From Pseudomonas costantinii (GTDB lineage Bacteria > Pseudomonadota > Gammaproteobacteria > Pseudomonadales > Pseudomonadaceae): a DNA stretch of 64,000 nt. This document shows positions 1 to 8,387 of this stretch, one piece after another. The stretch is from contig NZ_MDDR01000034.1 in assembly GCF_001870435.1 (NCBI RefSeq), forward strand, positions 310,001 to 374,000, read 5' to 3'. A model generated the notes under the pieces. It worked only from the letters and a program-made list of their open reading frames with translations. It searched no databases and was not told where the DNA came from. The position numbers and the translations under genes are program-made. How positions within the stretch are numbered: position 1 is the first letter of the stretch; every line of letters begins with the position of its first letter.

Positions 1-1252
1 CCGCATGTCCACCGACCATATGGCGGATGTGCAATTTGGCCAGTTCGTTTTCGGTCAGGTCCAGCACTGGGAAACCCTGGCTGGTAAGGCTGGCGATCAG
101 CGCACTGCGCGGGTCGTTTTCCGGATGGGTCTGCACGCCGACGAAGATGTGCGCCTCGCGGCCGGAGTGGAAGCGGTAGTTGAATTCGGTGATCTGGCGC
201 TTGCCCACCGCCTCGCAGAACGCCTTGAAGCTGCCCGGCTTCTCGGGGATGGTCACGGCGATGATCGCTTCACGGCCTTCACCCAGCTCGGCGCGCTCGG
301 CCACATGGCGCAGGCGGTCGAAGTTGACGTTGGCGCCGGAGTCGATGGCCACCAATGTTTGCCCGGTGACGCCACGGGTTTCCACATACTTCTTGATGCC
401 CGCCACACCCAGTGCGCCTGCCGGTTCAGTGATGGAGCGGGTGTCGTCGTAGATGTCCTTGATCGCCGCACAGATTTCGTCGGTGCTGACGGTGATCACT
501 TCATCCACATAGTCCTTGCAGATATCGAAGGTGTGCTGACCGATCTGCGCCACCGCCACGCCATCGGCAAAGATGCCGACAGTCGGCAACACCACGCGCT
601 CGCCCGCCGCCATGGCGGCTTGCAGGCAGTTGGAGTCGTCCGGTTCAACACCGATGATTTTGATTTCCGGGCGCAGGTATTTGACGTACGCCGCGATACC
701 GGCGATCAGCCCACCGCCGCCCACCGGCACGAAAATCGCGTCCAGCGGCCCCGGGTGCTGGCGCAGAATCTCCATTGCCACGGTGCCCTGCCCGGCAATG
801 GTGTGCGGATCATCGTAGGGATGAATGTAGACGTAACCTTTTTCATCGACCAGTTTCAGCGAGTAGGCCAGGGCTTCCGGGAAAGAATCACCGTGCAGCA
901 CCACTTTACCGCCACGCGAGCGCACGCCTTCGACCTTGATCTCCGGGGTGGTCTTGGGCATCACGATAGTGGCCTTGACCCCCAGCACCTTGGCCGCCAG
1001 GGCCAGGCCCTGGGCATGGTTGCCGGCAGAAGCAGTGACCACGCCGCGCGCACGTTCTTCGGTGCTCAACTGGGTCAGCTTGTTGTAGGCGCCGCGAATC
1101 TTGAACGAGAACACCGGCTGCAAGTCTTCACGCTTGAGCCAGACCTTGTTACCCAGCCGCTCGGAGAGCTGGCGAGCGGTCTGCAATGGGGTTTCTACGG
1201 CAACGTCGTAAACGCGCGAGGTGAGGATCTTTTTGACGTACTGTTCAAGCAT
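1..1252 (-). CDS. ilvA: Threonine ammonia-lyase, biosynthetic (3' part outside window)
   Basis: PLP enzyme that deaminates L-threonine to 2-oxobutanoate, first step of isoleucine synthesis. Read on the minus strand from an ATG at 1252, it gives MLEQYVKKILTSRVYDVAVE and so on. The PLP lysine lies in FSFKIRGAYNK (K51) and the phosphate-binding loop is SAGNHAQG (about 75-82). A glycine-rich GGGGL and an SGANVNFDRLR segment follow, then the start of the ACT-like regulatory domain (EKPGSFKAFCEAVGKRQITE). About 417 codons are visible against roughly 504-514 for biosynthetic IlvA, so the rest of the allosteric domain runs off the left edge. The ACT-like domain separates it from catabolic TdcB. It is divergent from rpiA with a 136 bp gap. 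Confidence 0.96.
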   Translation of the reverse strand, partial: MLEQYVKKILTSRVYDVAVETPLQTARQLSERLGNKVWLKREDLQPVFSFKIRGAYNKLTQLSTEERARGVVTASAGNHAQGLALAAKVLGVKATIVMPKTTPEIKVEGVRSRGGKVVLHGDSFPEALAYSLKLVDEKGYVYIHPYDDPHTIAGQGTVAMEILRQHPGPLDAIFVPVGGGGLIAGIAAYVKYLRPEIKIIGVEPDDSNCLQAAMAAGERVVLPTVGIFADGVAVAQIGQHTFDICKDYVDEVITVSTDEICAAIKDIYDDTRSITEPAGALGVAGIKKYVETRGVTGQTLVAIDSGANVNFDRLRHVAERAELGEGREAIIAVTIPEKPGSFKAFCEAVGKRQITEFNYRFHSGREAHIFVGVQTHPENDPRSALIASLTSQGFPVLDLTENELAKLHIRHMVGGHA

Positions 1253-1344
1253 CGGAAAGCATCACTGAGCGGGTTGGGCAGGGCCAAGGAGTCTAACCCG
1301 GCTTTTGGCCGGGCGACCACACGAATCCAGAGGTTTTGTTGGGT

Positions 1345-1350
1345 TATACT
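1345..1350 (+). promoter_or_regulatory. Candidate -10 box of rpiA
   Basis: TATACT lies 39 bases upstream of the rpiA ATG in the ilvA-rpiA divergent gap. No good -35 box is seen 16-18 bases upstream, so the assignment rests on the -10 match and its position. Confidence 0.35.
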
Positions 1351-1388
1351 CGCCACCCTCTTTACTCCCCGCCAGTTCCGGAGCCCGC

Positions 1389-2060
1389 ATGACCCAGGAT
1401 CAACTCAAACAGGCAGTGGCCCAGGCCGCCGTCGATTTAATCCTTCCTAAACTCGACGACAAGAGCATCGTCGGTGTCGGCACCGGCTCCACCGCCAACT
1501 GCTTTATCGACGCACTGGCCCAGCACAAGGGCGCGTTCGACGGCGCGGTTGCCAGCTCCGAAGCCACCGCTGCGCGCCTCAAAGGCCACGGGATTCCGGT
1601 GTACGAGCTCAATACCGTGAGCGACCTGGAGTTCTACGTCGACGGCGCCGATGAAAGCGACGCGCACTTGAACCTGATCAAAGGCGGCGGCGCAGCCCTG
1701 ACCCGCGAGAAAATCGTCGCGGCCGTGGCCAAGACCTTTATCTGCATCGCTGACGCCAGCAAGCTGGTACCGGTACTCGGCGCGTTCCCACTGCCGGTGG
1801 AAGTGATTCCGATGGCCCGCAGTCACGTGGCACGCGAGCTGGTGAAACTGGGCGGCGACCCGGTGTACCGCGAAGGCGTGTTGACCGACAACGGCAACAT
1901 CATCCTCGACGTGTTCAACATGCAGATCACCAACCCGGTGGAGCTGGAGCGCCAGATCAACGCGATCGTCGGCGTGGTCACCAACGGTCTGTTCGCCGCG
2001 CGCCCGGCTGACGTGCTGTTGCTGGGTACTTCCGAAGGCGTGAAAACCCTCAAGGCGTGA
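1389..2060 (+). CDS. rpiA: Ribose-5-phosphate isomerase A
   Basis: Interconverts ribose 5-phosphate and ribulose 5-phosphate in the non-oxidative pentose phosphate pathway; cytoplasmic. The 223-residue length is typical of RpiA. Family motifs are intact: the phosphate loop GTGSTA (31-36), the DGADE block (85-89), and KGGGAALTREK (98-108), which holds the catalytic glutamate. The ATG at 1389 gives MTQDQLKQAV; the same frame is open upstream, but a longer start would add a non-conserved extension. The stop overlaps the convergent YjiK-like gene by 11 bases. Confidence 0.97.
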   Translation: MTQDQLKQAVAQAAVDLILPKLDDKSIVGVGTGSTANCFIDALAQHKGAFDGAVASSEATAARLKGHGIPVYELNTVSDLEFYVDGADESDAHLNLIKGGGAALTREKIVAAVAKTFICIADASKLVPVLGAFPLPVEVIPMARSHVARELVKLGGDPVYREGVLTDNGNIILDVFNMQITNPVELERQINAIVGVVTNGLFAARPADVLLLGTSEGVKTLKA

Positions 2061-2967
2061 CAGGCTTCTTGAACACGTAAAAAAGGTTCGGCTCGCTGAC
2101 GAGGTACAAAGTGCCCTCGTCGTCCATAGCGATCCCTTCGGCCTGAGGCACGCGTTTACTCAGGCCATGGCGCCCGTTGAGCAGAGAAAGACTGCTCAAC
2201 GGGCGACCGTCGATATCCAGTTCCAGCACCAGAAACGACTCATCGGACAGCGCCAGCAGATGGCCGCTGCGCTCGTCGTATTGCAGGCTCGACAGGTCAC
2301 GCACAAACAGCCCGGCGTCGCGCTTGGGGTTGTTGATGACATGTACCGAGTAGGTTTTTTCCGGCTTGAAATGGGGAAAACCGCGAACCTCATAGATCAG
2401 CATCGGGTCGCGCTCTTTGGCCACAAACAAGCGCTTGCCCACCGAGTCGTACGCCAGGCCCTCGAAGCCCTTGTTACCACCGATATGCACGCCCAAGGTC
2501 ATCTGCTCCGCATCGGCGGCGTCGAGGAATTGGGTGTCGTCATTCACATGCACTTTGATCAGCCGCTGCTGGCGCTCATCGCTGATGACGTAGATGTTGT
2601 CGCTGATGAACTCCACCGCCTCGGCATCGCCAAAGCCCACCAAGGGAATGCGCCGCAAGATCTTACCGTCCAGGGACAGCTCGATCAGCTCGGCGTTTTT
2701 ATTGGTGACGGTAAATAGGCTTTTGCGCACCGGGTCGTAGGTGAGGGCCGAGACGTCATCACTGAGCCCCTCGATAACCTTGGCTTCCAGGTTGACCCGA
2801 TAATCCGCCAGGCCGATGGAGCGCTCATCAGCAGGCTGGCGCCATGCCTGGAGGTTGAACCAACCCCGCTCAAACAGGCGAAAGTGCTGTGCGACCACTC
2901 CGGCGGCAACCAGAGCGATCAGCAACAGCACAAAAAACGCGGGTTTGGGGCGGGCAAATCGACGCAT
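2050..2967 (-). CDS. SdiA-regulated domain (YjiK-like) protein, copy 1
   Basis: A 305-residue protein with one N-terminal hydrophobic segment (about residues 9-27, PAFFVLLLIALVAAGVVAQ) acting as signal or anchor, so most of it should be periplasmic. The rest reads as a beta-propeller of the SdiA-regulated/YjiK family: repeats such as ALTYDPVRKSLFTVTNKNAE and EGLAYDSVGKRLFVAKERDP, ending in EGIAMDDEGTLYLVSEPNLF. The biochemical function of the family is not settled. It is a clear paralogue of the next gene, 119 bases upstream, and both ends share the pattern EG-AMD-GTLY-VSEPNLFY. The stop overlaps rpiA. Confidence 0.8.
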   Translation of the reverse strand: MRRFARPKPAFFVLLLIALVAAGVVAQHFRLFERGWFNLQAWRQPADERSIGLADYRVNLEAKVIEGLSDDVSALTYDPVRKSLFTVTNKNAELIELSLDGKILRRIPLVGFGDAEAVEFISDNIYVISDERQQRLIKVHVNDDTQFLDAADAEQMTLGVHIGGNKGFEGLAYDSVGKRLFVAKERDPMLIYEVRGFPHFKPEKTYSVHVINNPKRDAGLFVRDLSSLQYDERSGHLLALSDESFLVLELDIDGRPLSSLSLLNGRHGLSKRVPQAEGIAMDDEGTLYLVSEPNLFYVFKKPVTP

Positions 2968-3086
2968 CAGGAAAGCTCAAAGTCAAAAGTGGCGAATGAA
3001 TATCACGCCTGTCTGAATTTAAACTTAAACGCAGCCTGGTGTCTGGCGAATGCCGCTCATAGGAAAATATCCGACGTAATAGCGGG

Positions 3087-4010
3087 TTATTTCTGCTTCT
3101 CGAAGCGGTAGAACAGGTTCGGCTCACTGACCATATACAACGTGCCGCCCTCATCCATGGCCACGCCTTCCGCACGGGGGATGGTGTGCTTGAGCCCGTT
3201 GAAACCACCAAGCAGGGTAATGAAGCTGACTTGCTCGCCCTTTTCATCCAGCTCCAGCAACAGATGCGAGTCTGCCGACAACACCAGTAAGTGACCGGTG
3301 CGCGGGTCGATAGCCAGCGCTGAAAGGTTGCGCATGTCCAGCCCAGTGCCGGCGACCTTTTGCTTGTCGCCCGTCAGCGTGCTGCCATCGCTTTTCCAGG
3401 TGAACAGCGCGGGTGGGCGCTCTTCGCCGAGGACCATCTGTTGATTGCGCTTGTCCCAAGTGACGCCTTCAAAGGCTTTGTTCTGGTTCTTGGACGGGCC
3501 CAGGTCGTAGCTCTTGAAGTCAGCGAAATTCAGCTGCTGGGTGTCGGCGTCGACCTTCACCATGGTCAGGGTGTGCATGCGCTCATCGACGATGGCCATC
3601 AGGCCGTTTTCCATCACCGTCACGCCTTCCGGGTTGCTCCAACCCTTGAGCGGCATCTTGCGCAGCACGTCGCCTTGCAGGGTCAACTCAACGAGGAATG
3701 GGTTTTTGCCCATGACGGAAAACAGGGTTTTGGTCTGCGGGTTATAGGACAGGTCCGACGCCTCATCCTTCTCCATGCCGGGCAGCAACTTGGCGTCGAT
3801 GACCGCACGATAGTCCGGAAGCCATACGCTCGCTTGCCGTTCGGCCGGCGTTTCAAAGCGCTCCTTTACCCACAACACACCGCGATCATCCCAGTGCATG
3901 GCCCAGGAAACGCCATACGCAATCACCCCGGCCAGCAACAGCCAGGAATACCAGCGCAGGGCAAAACGTGAACGGGGCTTGGGTGTAACGGAGGGTAGAG
4001 GCACGACCAT
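3087..4010 (-). CDS. SdiA-regulated domain (YjiK-like) protein, copy 2
   Basis: A 307-residue paralogue of the gene at 2050-2967. A hydrophobic segment (WYSWLLLAGVIAYGVSWAM) follows a short basic cytoplasmic tail, then a propeller-like body with DLSYNPQTKTLFSVMGKNPF, EGVTVMENGLMAIVDE and the terminal EGVAMDEGGTLYMVSEPNLF. I start at MVVPLPSVTP (4010) because this matches the length of copy 1. The frame stays open to 4127, but that stretch looks like non-coding sequence beside a palindromic repeat. The two copies were probably made by tandem duplication, and divergence suggests it is old. Confidence 0.78.
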   Translation of the reverse strand: MVVPLPSVTPKPRSRFALRWYSWLLLAGVIAYGVSWAMHWDDRGVLWVKERFETPAERQASVWLPDYRAVIDAKLLPGMEKDEASDLSYNPQTKTLFSVMGKNPFLVELTLQGDVLRKMPLKGWSNPEGVTVMENGLMAIVDERMHTLTMVKVDADTQQLNFADFKSYDLGPSKNQNKAFEGVTWDKRNQQMVLGEERPPALFTWKSDGSTLTGDKQKVAGTGLDMRNLSALAIDPRTGHLLVLSADSHLLLELDEKGEQVSFITLLGGFNGLKHTIPRAEGVAMDEGGTLYMVSEPNLFYRFEKQK

Positions 4011-4132
4011 TGAGCGCTTTTCCGAAAAGTCAGCGTTAGTTGATAGCACAGGATCAACAGGCCTGCGCGCAGGAGGCCGGGAATTATCCGGACGAGGTGT
4101 GAAAAAAATGCAAAAGAGCGCCGGCACAGAGG

Positions 4133-4218
4133 GCGTTCCCTACGCTCCGCGTCACGGTTTCAAGAACAGACGCAGAGCGTCCGGGGCTGCATTCCCACGC
4201 AGAACGTGGGAACGATCA
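4133..4218. repeat. REP/REPIN-type palindromic repeat, degenerate
   Basis: Interspersed palindrome containing GCGTTCCCTACGCTCCGCGT, a CGCAGAGCGTCCGGGGCTGC block and TTCCCACGCAGAACGTGGGA. It shares its words with the copies at 21062-21092, 31973-32078 and 32755-32785. Arms are imperfect here. It lies between a YjiK-like gene start and the 3' end of the FAH-family gene. Confidence 0.75.
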
Positions 4219-4227
4219 GCGTGGGAA

Positions 4228-4893
4228 TCAGCGAACGCTGCTTTCGAAGCGGCTCACACCCGCCAGTTCCAGCACCAGCTCATCACCGACATTCAACGGG
4301 CCCACGCCGGCCGGGGTGCCGGTGAGGATCACGTCGCCAGCCTGCAGCGAGAAGCAGCCCGCCATATGCTGAATCATCGGGATGATCGGGTTGAGCATCT
4401 GCGAGCTATTGCCGTCCTGGCGCACTTCGCCATTGATGGTCAGGCGAATGCCGATATCGGTCACATCCGGGAACGTGCTGCCGACCACGAACGGTGCAAT
4501 CACCGCCGCACCGTCGAAGGACTTGGCGATTTCCCACGGCAGGCCCTTGGCTTTCAGCTCGGCCTGCTTGTCACGCAGGGTCAAGTCCAGGGCCGGGGCG
4601 AAGCCGGAGATGGCGTCCAGCACTTCTTCACGGCTTGGCTTGGTCGACAAAGGCTTGCCGATCAATACCGCAATTTCCGCTTCGTAATGCACCGAACCGC
4701 GCTCGGTAGGGATGGCAAAACCGCCTTCCAACGCCACCACACAACTGCCCGGCTTGATGAACAGCAACGGTTCAGTCGGCACCGGGTTGTCCAGTTCCTT
4801 GGCATGTTCGGCGTAGTTACGCCCGATGCATACCACTTTACCCAGGGGGAAGTGGATGTTGGTGCCGTCGACATACTTGTGCTGGTAGCTCAT
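4228..4893 (-). CDS. Fumarylacetoacetate hydrolase (FAH) family protein, YcgM/FAHD1-like
   Basis: Short 221-residue FAH-fold enzyme. Visible family features: KVVCIGRNYAEHAKEL near the start, the metal-binding glutamates in the VHYEAEIAVLIGK block, a further aspartate in APALDLTLRD, K-SFDGAA, and GDVILTGTPAGVGPL close to the end. Short FAH proteins of the YcgM/FAHD1 type act on oxaloacetate or acylpyruvates with Mg2+ or Mn2+; the substrate here is not visible from sequence. It starts 22 bases after the D-2-hydroxyglutarate dehydrogenase stop on the same strand, so the two are likely co-transcribed and may both deal with 2-oxo or 2-hydroxy acid by-products. Confidence 0.88.
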   Translation of the reverse strand: MSYQHKYVDGTNIHFPLGKVVCIGRNYAEHAKELDNPVPTEPLLFIKPGSCVVALEGGFAIPTERGSVHYEAEIAVLIGKPLSTKPSREEVLDAISGFAPALDLTLRDKQAELKAKGLPWEIAKSFDGAAVIAPFVVGSTFPDVTDIGIRLTINGEVRQDGNSSQMLNPIIPMIQHMAGCFSLQAGDVILTGTPAGVGPLNVGDELVLELAGVSRFESSVR

Positions 4894-4915
4894 GGAACGA
4901 CTCCTTCAGGGGCGG

Positions 4916-6310
4916 TTAAACAGCGAAGATCTTGCCTGGGTTCATGATCCCGTTCGGGTCGAACACCGCTTTCACTGCTTTCATGTACTCAATTTCAACC
5001 GGCGAACGACTGTAGGTCAGGTAATCACGCTTGGTCATACCCACACCGTGTTCGGCGGAGATCGAGCCGTTGTACTTCTGAACGGTTTCGAACACCCACT
5101 TGTTCACGGTGGCGCACTTGGCGAAGAACTCGTCCTTGCTCAGGTTTTCCGGCTTGAGGATGTTCAAGTGCAGGTTGCCGTCGCCGATATGGCCGAACCA
5201 GACGATTTCAAAGTCCGGGTAGTGTTCGCCGACGATCGCATCAATTTCCTTCAAGAATGCTGGCACTTTGGAGACGGTGACCGAGATATCGTTCTTGTAG
5301 GGGGTCCAGTGGGAAATGGTCTCGGAGATGTACTCGCGCAGTTTCCACAGGTTGTGCAGTTGGGTTTCGCTCTGGCTCATCACGCCGTCCAGCACCCAGC
5401 CCTGCTCCACGCAGTGCTCGAAGGTTTCCAGGGCGTGGTTGGCGACTTCTTCGGTGGTGGCTTCGAATTCCAGCAGCGCGTAGAACGGGCAGTCGGTTTC
5501 GAACGGCGCTGGCACGTCGCCACGGCCGAGGACTTTGGCCAAGGCCTTGTCGGAGAAAAACTCGAAGGCAGTCAGGTCCAGCTTGCTCTGGAACGCGTGC
5601 AGCACCGGCATGATCGAGTCGAAATCAGTAGTACCGAGCACCATGGCGGTGAGGTTTTTCGGCGCACGGTCCAGGCGCATGGTGGCTTCAACCACAAAGC
5701 CCAAGGTGCCTTCGGCGCCGATGAACAGCTGACGCATGTCGTAGCCGGTGGCGTTCTTGATCAGGTCGCGGTTCAGTTCCAGCACATCACCTTTGCCGGT
5801 GACCACTTTCATGCCGGCTACCCAATTACGGGTCATGCCGTAGCGAATAACCTTGATCCCGCCGGCATTGGTGCCGATGTTGCCGCCAATTTGGCTCGAA
5901 CCGGACGACGCGAAGTCCACCGGGTAGTACAGGCCTTTTTCTTCAGCGACGTTCTGCAATTGCTTGGTGACCACGCCCGGCTGGCACACGGCGGTGCGGT
6001 CGGTGAGGTTCACGTCGAGGATCTGGTTCATGTAGTCGAACGACACGACCACCTCGCCATTCGCCGCGACCGCTGCCGCCGACAAACCGGTACGACCACC
6101 GGATGGCACCAGCGCCACCTTGTGTTCATTGGCCCAACGGACAATGGCCTGCACCTGCTCAGTGGTCTTGGGGAAGACAATGGCGGTAGGCGCGGGTGCG
6201 AAGTGCTTGGTCCAATCCTTGCCGTAAGCCTCCAGGGAGTCTGCATCGGTCAGCACTTTGCCAGGCTCAACCAGGGTCTTTAGCTCATCAATCAGGGCAG
6301 GATGGGTCAT
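4916..6310 (-). CDS. FAD-linked D-2-hydroxyglutarate dehydrogenase (D-lactate dehydrogenase family)
   Basis: FAD-dependent 2-hydroxyacid dehydrogenase of 464 residues. The N-terminal FAD-binding-4 domain carries VPSGGRTGLSAAAV and SSGSSQIGGNIGTNAGG; the C-terminal FAD-oxidase domain carries HIGDGNLHLNI, SAEHGVGMTK and the terminal DPNGIMNPGKIF. The divergent serA neighbour matters for the call: SerA is known to reduce 2-oxoglutarate to D-2-hydroxyglutarate, and in Pseudomonas a D2HGDH of this type sits beside serA and reoxidises that product, which helps pull serine synthesis. D-lactate or glycolate as substrate cannot be excluded from sequence alone. Start taken at MTHPALIDEL (6310); in-frame ATGs at 6334 and 6340 would only add an unconserved decapeptide. 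Confidence 0.87.
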   Translation of the reverse strand: MTHPALIDELKTLVEPGKVLTDADSLEAYGKDWTKHFAPAPTAIVFPKTTEQVQAIVRWANEHKVALVPSGGRTGLSAAAVAANGEVVVSFDYMNQILDVNLTDRTAVCQPGVVTKQLQNVAEEKGLYYPVDFASSGSSQIGGNIGTNAGGIKVIRYGMTRNWVAGMKVVTGKGDVLELNRDLIKNATGYDMRQLFIGAEGTLGFVVEATMRLDRAPKNLTAMVLGTTDFDSIMPVLHAFQSKLDLTAFEFFSDKALAKVLGRGDVPAPFETDCPFYALLEFEATTEEVANHALETFEHCVEQGWVLDGVMSQSETQLHNLWKLREYISETISHWTPYKNDISVTVSKVPAFLKEIDAIVGEHYPDFEIVWFGHIGDGNLHLNILKPENLSKDEFFAKCATVNKWVFETVQKYNGSISAEHGVGMTKRDYLTYSRSPVEIEYMKAVKAVFDPNGIMNPGKIFAV

Positions 6311-6385
6311 CGACAGAACTCTCGAACAATTCATGGTCATCCTGAGAACGCTTCACGTCGCAGGAATAGGTGTTTAGCGGGGCGC

Positions 6386-6399
6386 GTATGCTAGCATAC
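6386..6399. promoter_or_regulatory. Perfect 14-bp palindrome in the serA/D2HGDH divergent region
   Basis: GTATGCTAGCATAC is a perfect inverted repeat located between the two divergent starts, 76 bases from the D2HGDH ATG and 117 from the serA ATG. TATGCT on either strand also resembles a -10 box, so it could be overlapping divergent promoters, a dimeric operator, or both. No convincing -35 box is seen at the right distance on either strand. Confidence 0.4.
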
Positions 6400-6515
6400 C
6401 GCCCCCGCAGGACAGAGCCCAAGGGCGTTTCTGCGGTGACGGCTTTCCTGCCGTCCGGGTCAGCTTACGCGATCCGATTCCCTGCCATTTTTCTCCGGGA
6501 TACAGGTTTACGCAG

Positions 6516-7745
6516 ATGAGCAAGACTTCTCTCGATAAGAGCAAGATCAAGTTCCTTCTTCTGGAAGGCGTCCACCCATCGGCCGTCGACGTCCTGAAGG
6601 CCGCCGGGTACACCAGCATTGAGTACATCACCAGTTCTCTGCCGGAAGCCCAGTTAAAGGAAAAGATCGCCGACGCGCACTTTATCGGCATTCGCTCCCG
6701 CACTCAGTTGACCGAAGAAATCTTCGATCACGCCAAGAAACTCGTGGCAGTCGGCTGTTTCTGCATCGGCACCAACCAGGTCGACCTCAACGCTGCGCGC
6801 GAACGCGGCATCGCGGTGTTCAACGCACCGTACTCCAACACCCGTTCCGTTGCAGAACTGGTGCTGGCCGAGGCGATCCTGCTGCTGCGTGGCATTCCTG
6901 AGAAGAACGCTTCCTGCCACCGTGGCGGCTGGATCAAGAGCGCGGCCAACTCCTTCGAAATCCGCGGCAAGAAGCTGGGTATCGTCGGTTACGGTTCGAT
7001 CGGTACTCAGTTGTCGGTCCTGGCTGAAGGTCTGGGCATGCAGGTGTTCTTCTACGACACCCTGACCAAACTGCCATTGGGCAACGCTACCCAGGTGTCG
7101 AGCCTGACCGAGCTGCTGGGCATGTCCGACATCGTGACCCTGCACGTTCCGGAAACCGCTGAGACCCAGTGGATGATCGGCGAGAAGGAAATCCGCGCCA
7201 TCAAGAAAGGCGGCATCCTGATCAACGCTGCACGTGGCACCGTGGTTGAGCTGGACGCCCTGGCCGACGCGATCAAGGACAAGCACCTGATCGGCGCCGC
7301 TATCGACGTGTTCCCGGTGGAGCCTCGCTCCAACGACGACATCTTCGAAAGCCCGCTGCGTGGCCTGGACAATGTGATCCTGACCCCGCACATCGGCGGC
7401 TCCACCGCTGAAGCCCAAGCCAACATCGGCCTGGAAGTGTCGGAAAAGCTGGTCAAGTACAGCGACAACGGTACGTCGGTATCGTCCGTGAACTTCCCGG
7501 AAGTGGCCCTGCCGGCTCACCCTGGTAAGCACCGCCTGCTGCACATCCACCAGAACATCCCTGGCGTGATGATGGAGATCAACAAGGTCTTCGCGGAAAA
7601 CGGCATCAACATCTCCGGTCAGTTCCTGCAGACCAACGAGAAGGTCGGCTACGTGGTCATCGACGTCGACGCCGAGTACTCGGACCTGGCGCAAGAGAAG
7701 CTGCAGCACATCAACGGCACTATCCGTAGCCGCGTGTTGTTCTGA
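6516..7745 (+). CDS. serA: D-3-phosphoglycerate dehydrogenase
   Basis: Oxidises 3-phosphoglycerate to 3-phosphohydroxypyruvate with NAD+, the committed step of serine synthesis. At 409 residues it is the E. coli-type enzyme with a C-terminal ACT domain. The Rossmann motif GYGSIG is at 158-163. Catalytic Arg240 (NAARGTVVE), Glu269 (FPVEP) and His292 (TPHIGGSTAEA) are present at the E. coli positions. The last 80 or so residues (HRLLHIHQNIPGVMMEINKV onwards) form the serine-binding ACT domain, so feedback inhibition by L-serine is expected. A strong terminator follows. Confidence 0.97.
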   Translation: MSKTSLDKSKIKFLLLEGVHPSAVDVLKAAGYTSIEYITSSLPEAQLKEKIADAHFIGIRSRTQLTEEIFDHAKKLVAVGCFCIGTNQVDLNAARERGIAVFNAPYSNTRSVAELVLAEAILLLRGIPEKNASCHRGGWIKSAANSFEIRGKKLGIVGYGSIGTQLSVLAEGLGMQVFFYDTLTKLPLGNATQVSSLTELLGMSDIVTLHVPETAETQWMIGEKEIRAIKKGGILINAARGTVVELDALADAIKDKHLIGAAIDVFPVEPRSNDDIFESPLRGLDNVILTPHIGGSTAEAQANIGLEVSEKLVKYSDNGTSVSSVNFPEVALPAHPGKHRLLHIHQNIPGVMMEINKVFAENGINISGQFLQTNEKVGYVVIDVDAEYSDLAQEKLQHINGTIRSRVLF

Positions 7746-7769
7746 TGCTTTAACCGCTGCACAAAAAAT

Positions 7770-7799
7770 GGGAGACCCGCAGGGGTCTCCCATTTTTTT
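7770..7799. terminator. Rho-independent terminator after serA, probably bidirectional
   Basis: GGGAGACCC / GGGTCTCCC stem with a short loop, followed by seven T on the plus strand and preceded by an A run that would give a U tract on the minus strand. It sits between convergent serA and the DUF4399 gene and can serve both. Confidence 0.9.
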
Positions 7800-7812
7800 G
7801 TCTGAACAAATC

Positions 7813-8253
7813 TTACTTTACGTTAACCGTGATCACTTTCGAGGCTACAGTTGGGTTGAACTGCATGTGCAGTTTGTCGCCAGCTACCAGTTGCAGCGTG
7901 TGCTTGCCTGGGGTGAGGGTCAGCTCGGTTTCGGTTTGCGCCTTGCCATAGTGGATCACGGTGTCGGTGGCAGGGATCGGCGCGCTGGCGTCCGGCAGTT
8001 CTTTCTGGTCGACCAGCAGGTGGTGGTGGCCGGTGCCTGGGGTCTGGTCAGTGGCCGGGGCCAGTTTCAGGCCCTCCATGCCGAATTTGACGGTGAAGGT
8101 TTGATCGACGGTGGCGCCGTCTTTGGGCGAGACGATAAATACTTTGGCGCCTTCTGGCGGCGCGCTGCGCGGGATGCCGTCAGCGGCGGTAGCCAGCATC
8201 GAGGCACCGAGCAGCAGGCTGGCAATCGTTGCACGGGACAATAGAGCTTTCAT
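7813..8253 (-). CDS. Secreted DUF4399-type protein
   Basis: A 146-residue protein with a classical signal peptide (MKALLSRATIASLLLGASML then ATA-A). The mature part contains KVFIVSPKDGATV, FGMEGLKLAP, GTGHHHLLVDQ, GKAQTETELTLTPGKHTLQL and a closing MQFNPTVASKVITV, the pattern of the DUF4399 beta-sandwich family. Function is unknown; the GHHHLL histidine cluster could bind metal, but that is inference. GGAGAAGCG precedes the ATG at 8253, which fixes the start. Confidence 0.82.
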   Translation of the reverse strand: MKALLSRATIASLLLGASMLATAADGIPRSAPPEGAKVFIVSPKDGATVDQTFTVKFGMEGLKLAPATDQTPGTGHHHLLVDQKELPDASAPIPATDTVIHYGKAQTETELTLTPGKHTLQLVAGDKLHMQFNPTVASKVITVNVK

Positions 8254-8387
8254 TCGCTTCTCCAGTTTCTGCAGGAAATCTGTTGGGTTATGACAACTTC
8301 GCGACAAATTGCTGTCCAAGGCACTCAACACCATAGCAAAGCGATGCTGACTGGCGCCTCGCACATATGAATTCTTTAGGAGTGACC

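Noticed and set aside
5..1450. A 481-codon open frame on the plus strand
   Set aside because: It lies opposite ilvA and runs through the rpiA start; the minus-strand frame has all threonine deaminase motifs. It is a high-GC antisense shadow.
3898..4947. A 349-codon plus-strand frame across the repeat at 4133-4218
   Set aside because: It runs through intergenic repeat DNA and antisense to the FAH-family gene; no domain is recognisable.
4892..6283. A 463-codon open frame opposite D2HGDH
   Set aside because: The translation has no recognisable domain and is rich in His, Val and Gln, the usual look of antisense shadows; the opposite frame is a full FAD enzyme.
6654..7793. A 379-codon open frame opposite serA
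   Set aside because: serA carries the catalytic Arg, Glu and His at the family positions; this frame crosses its terminator.
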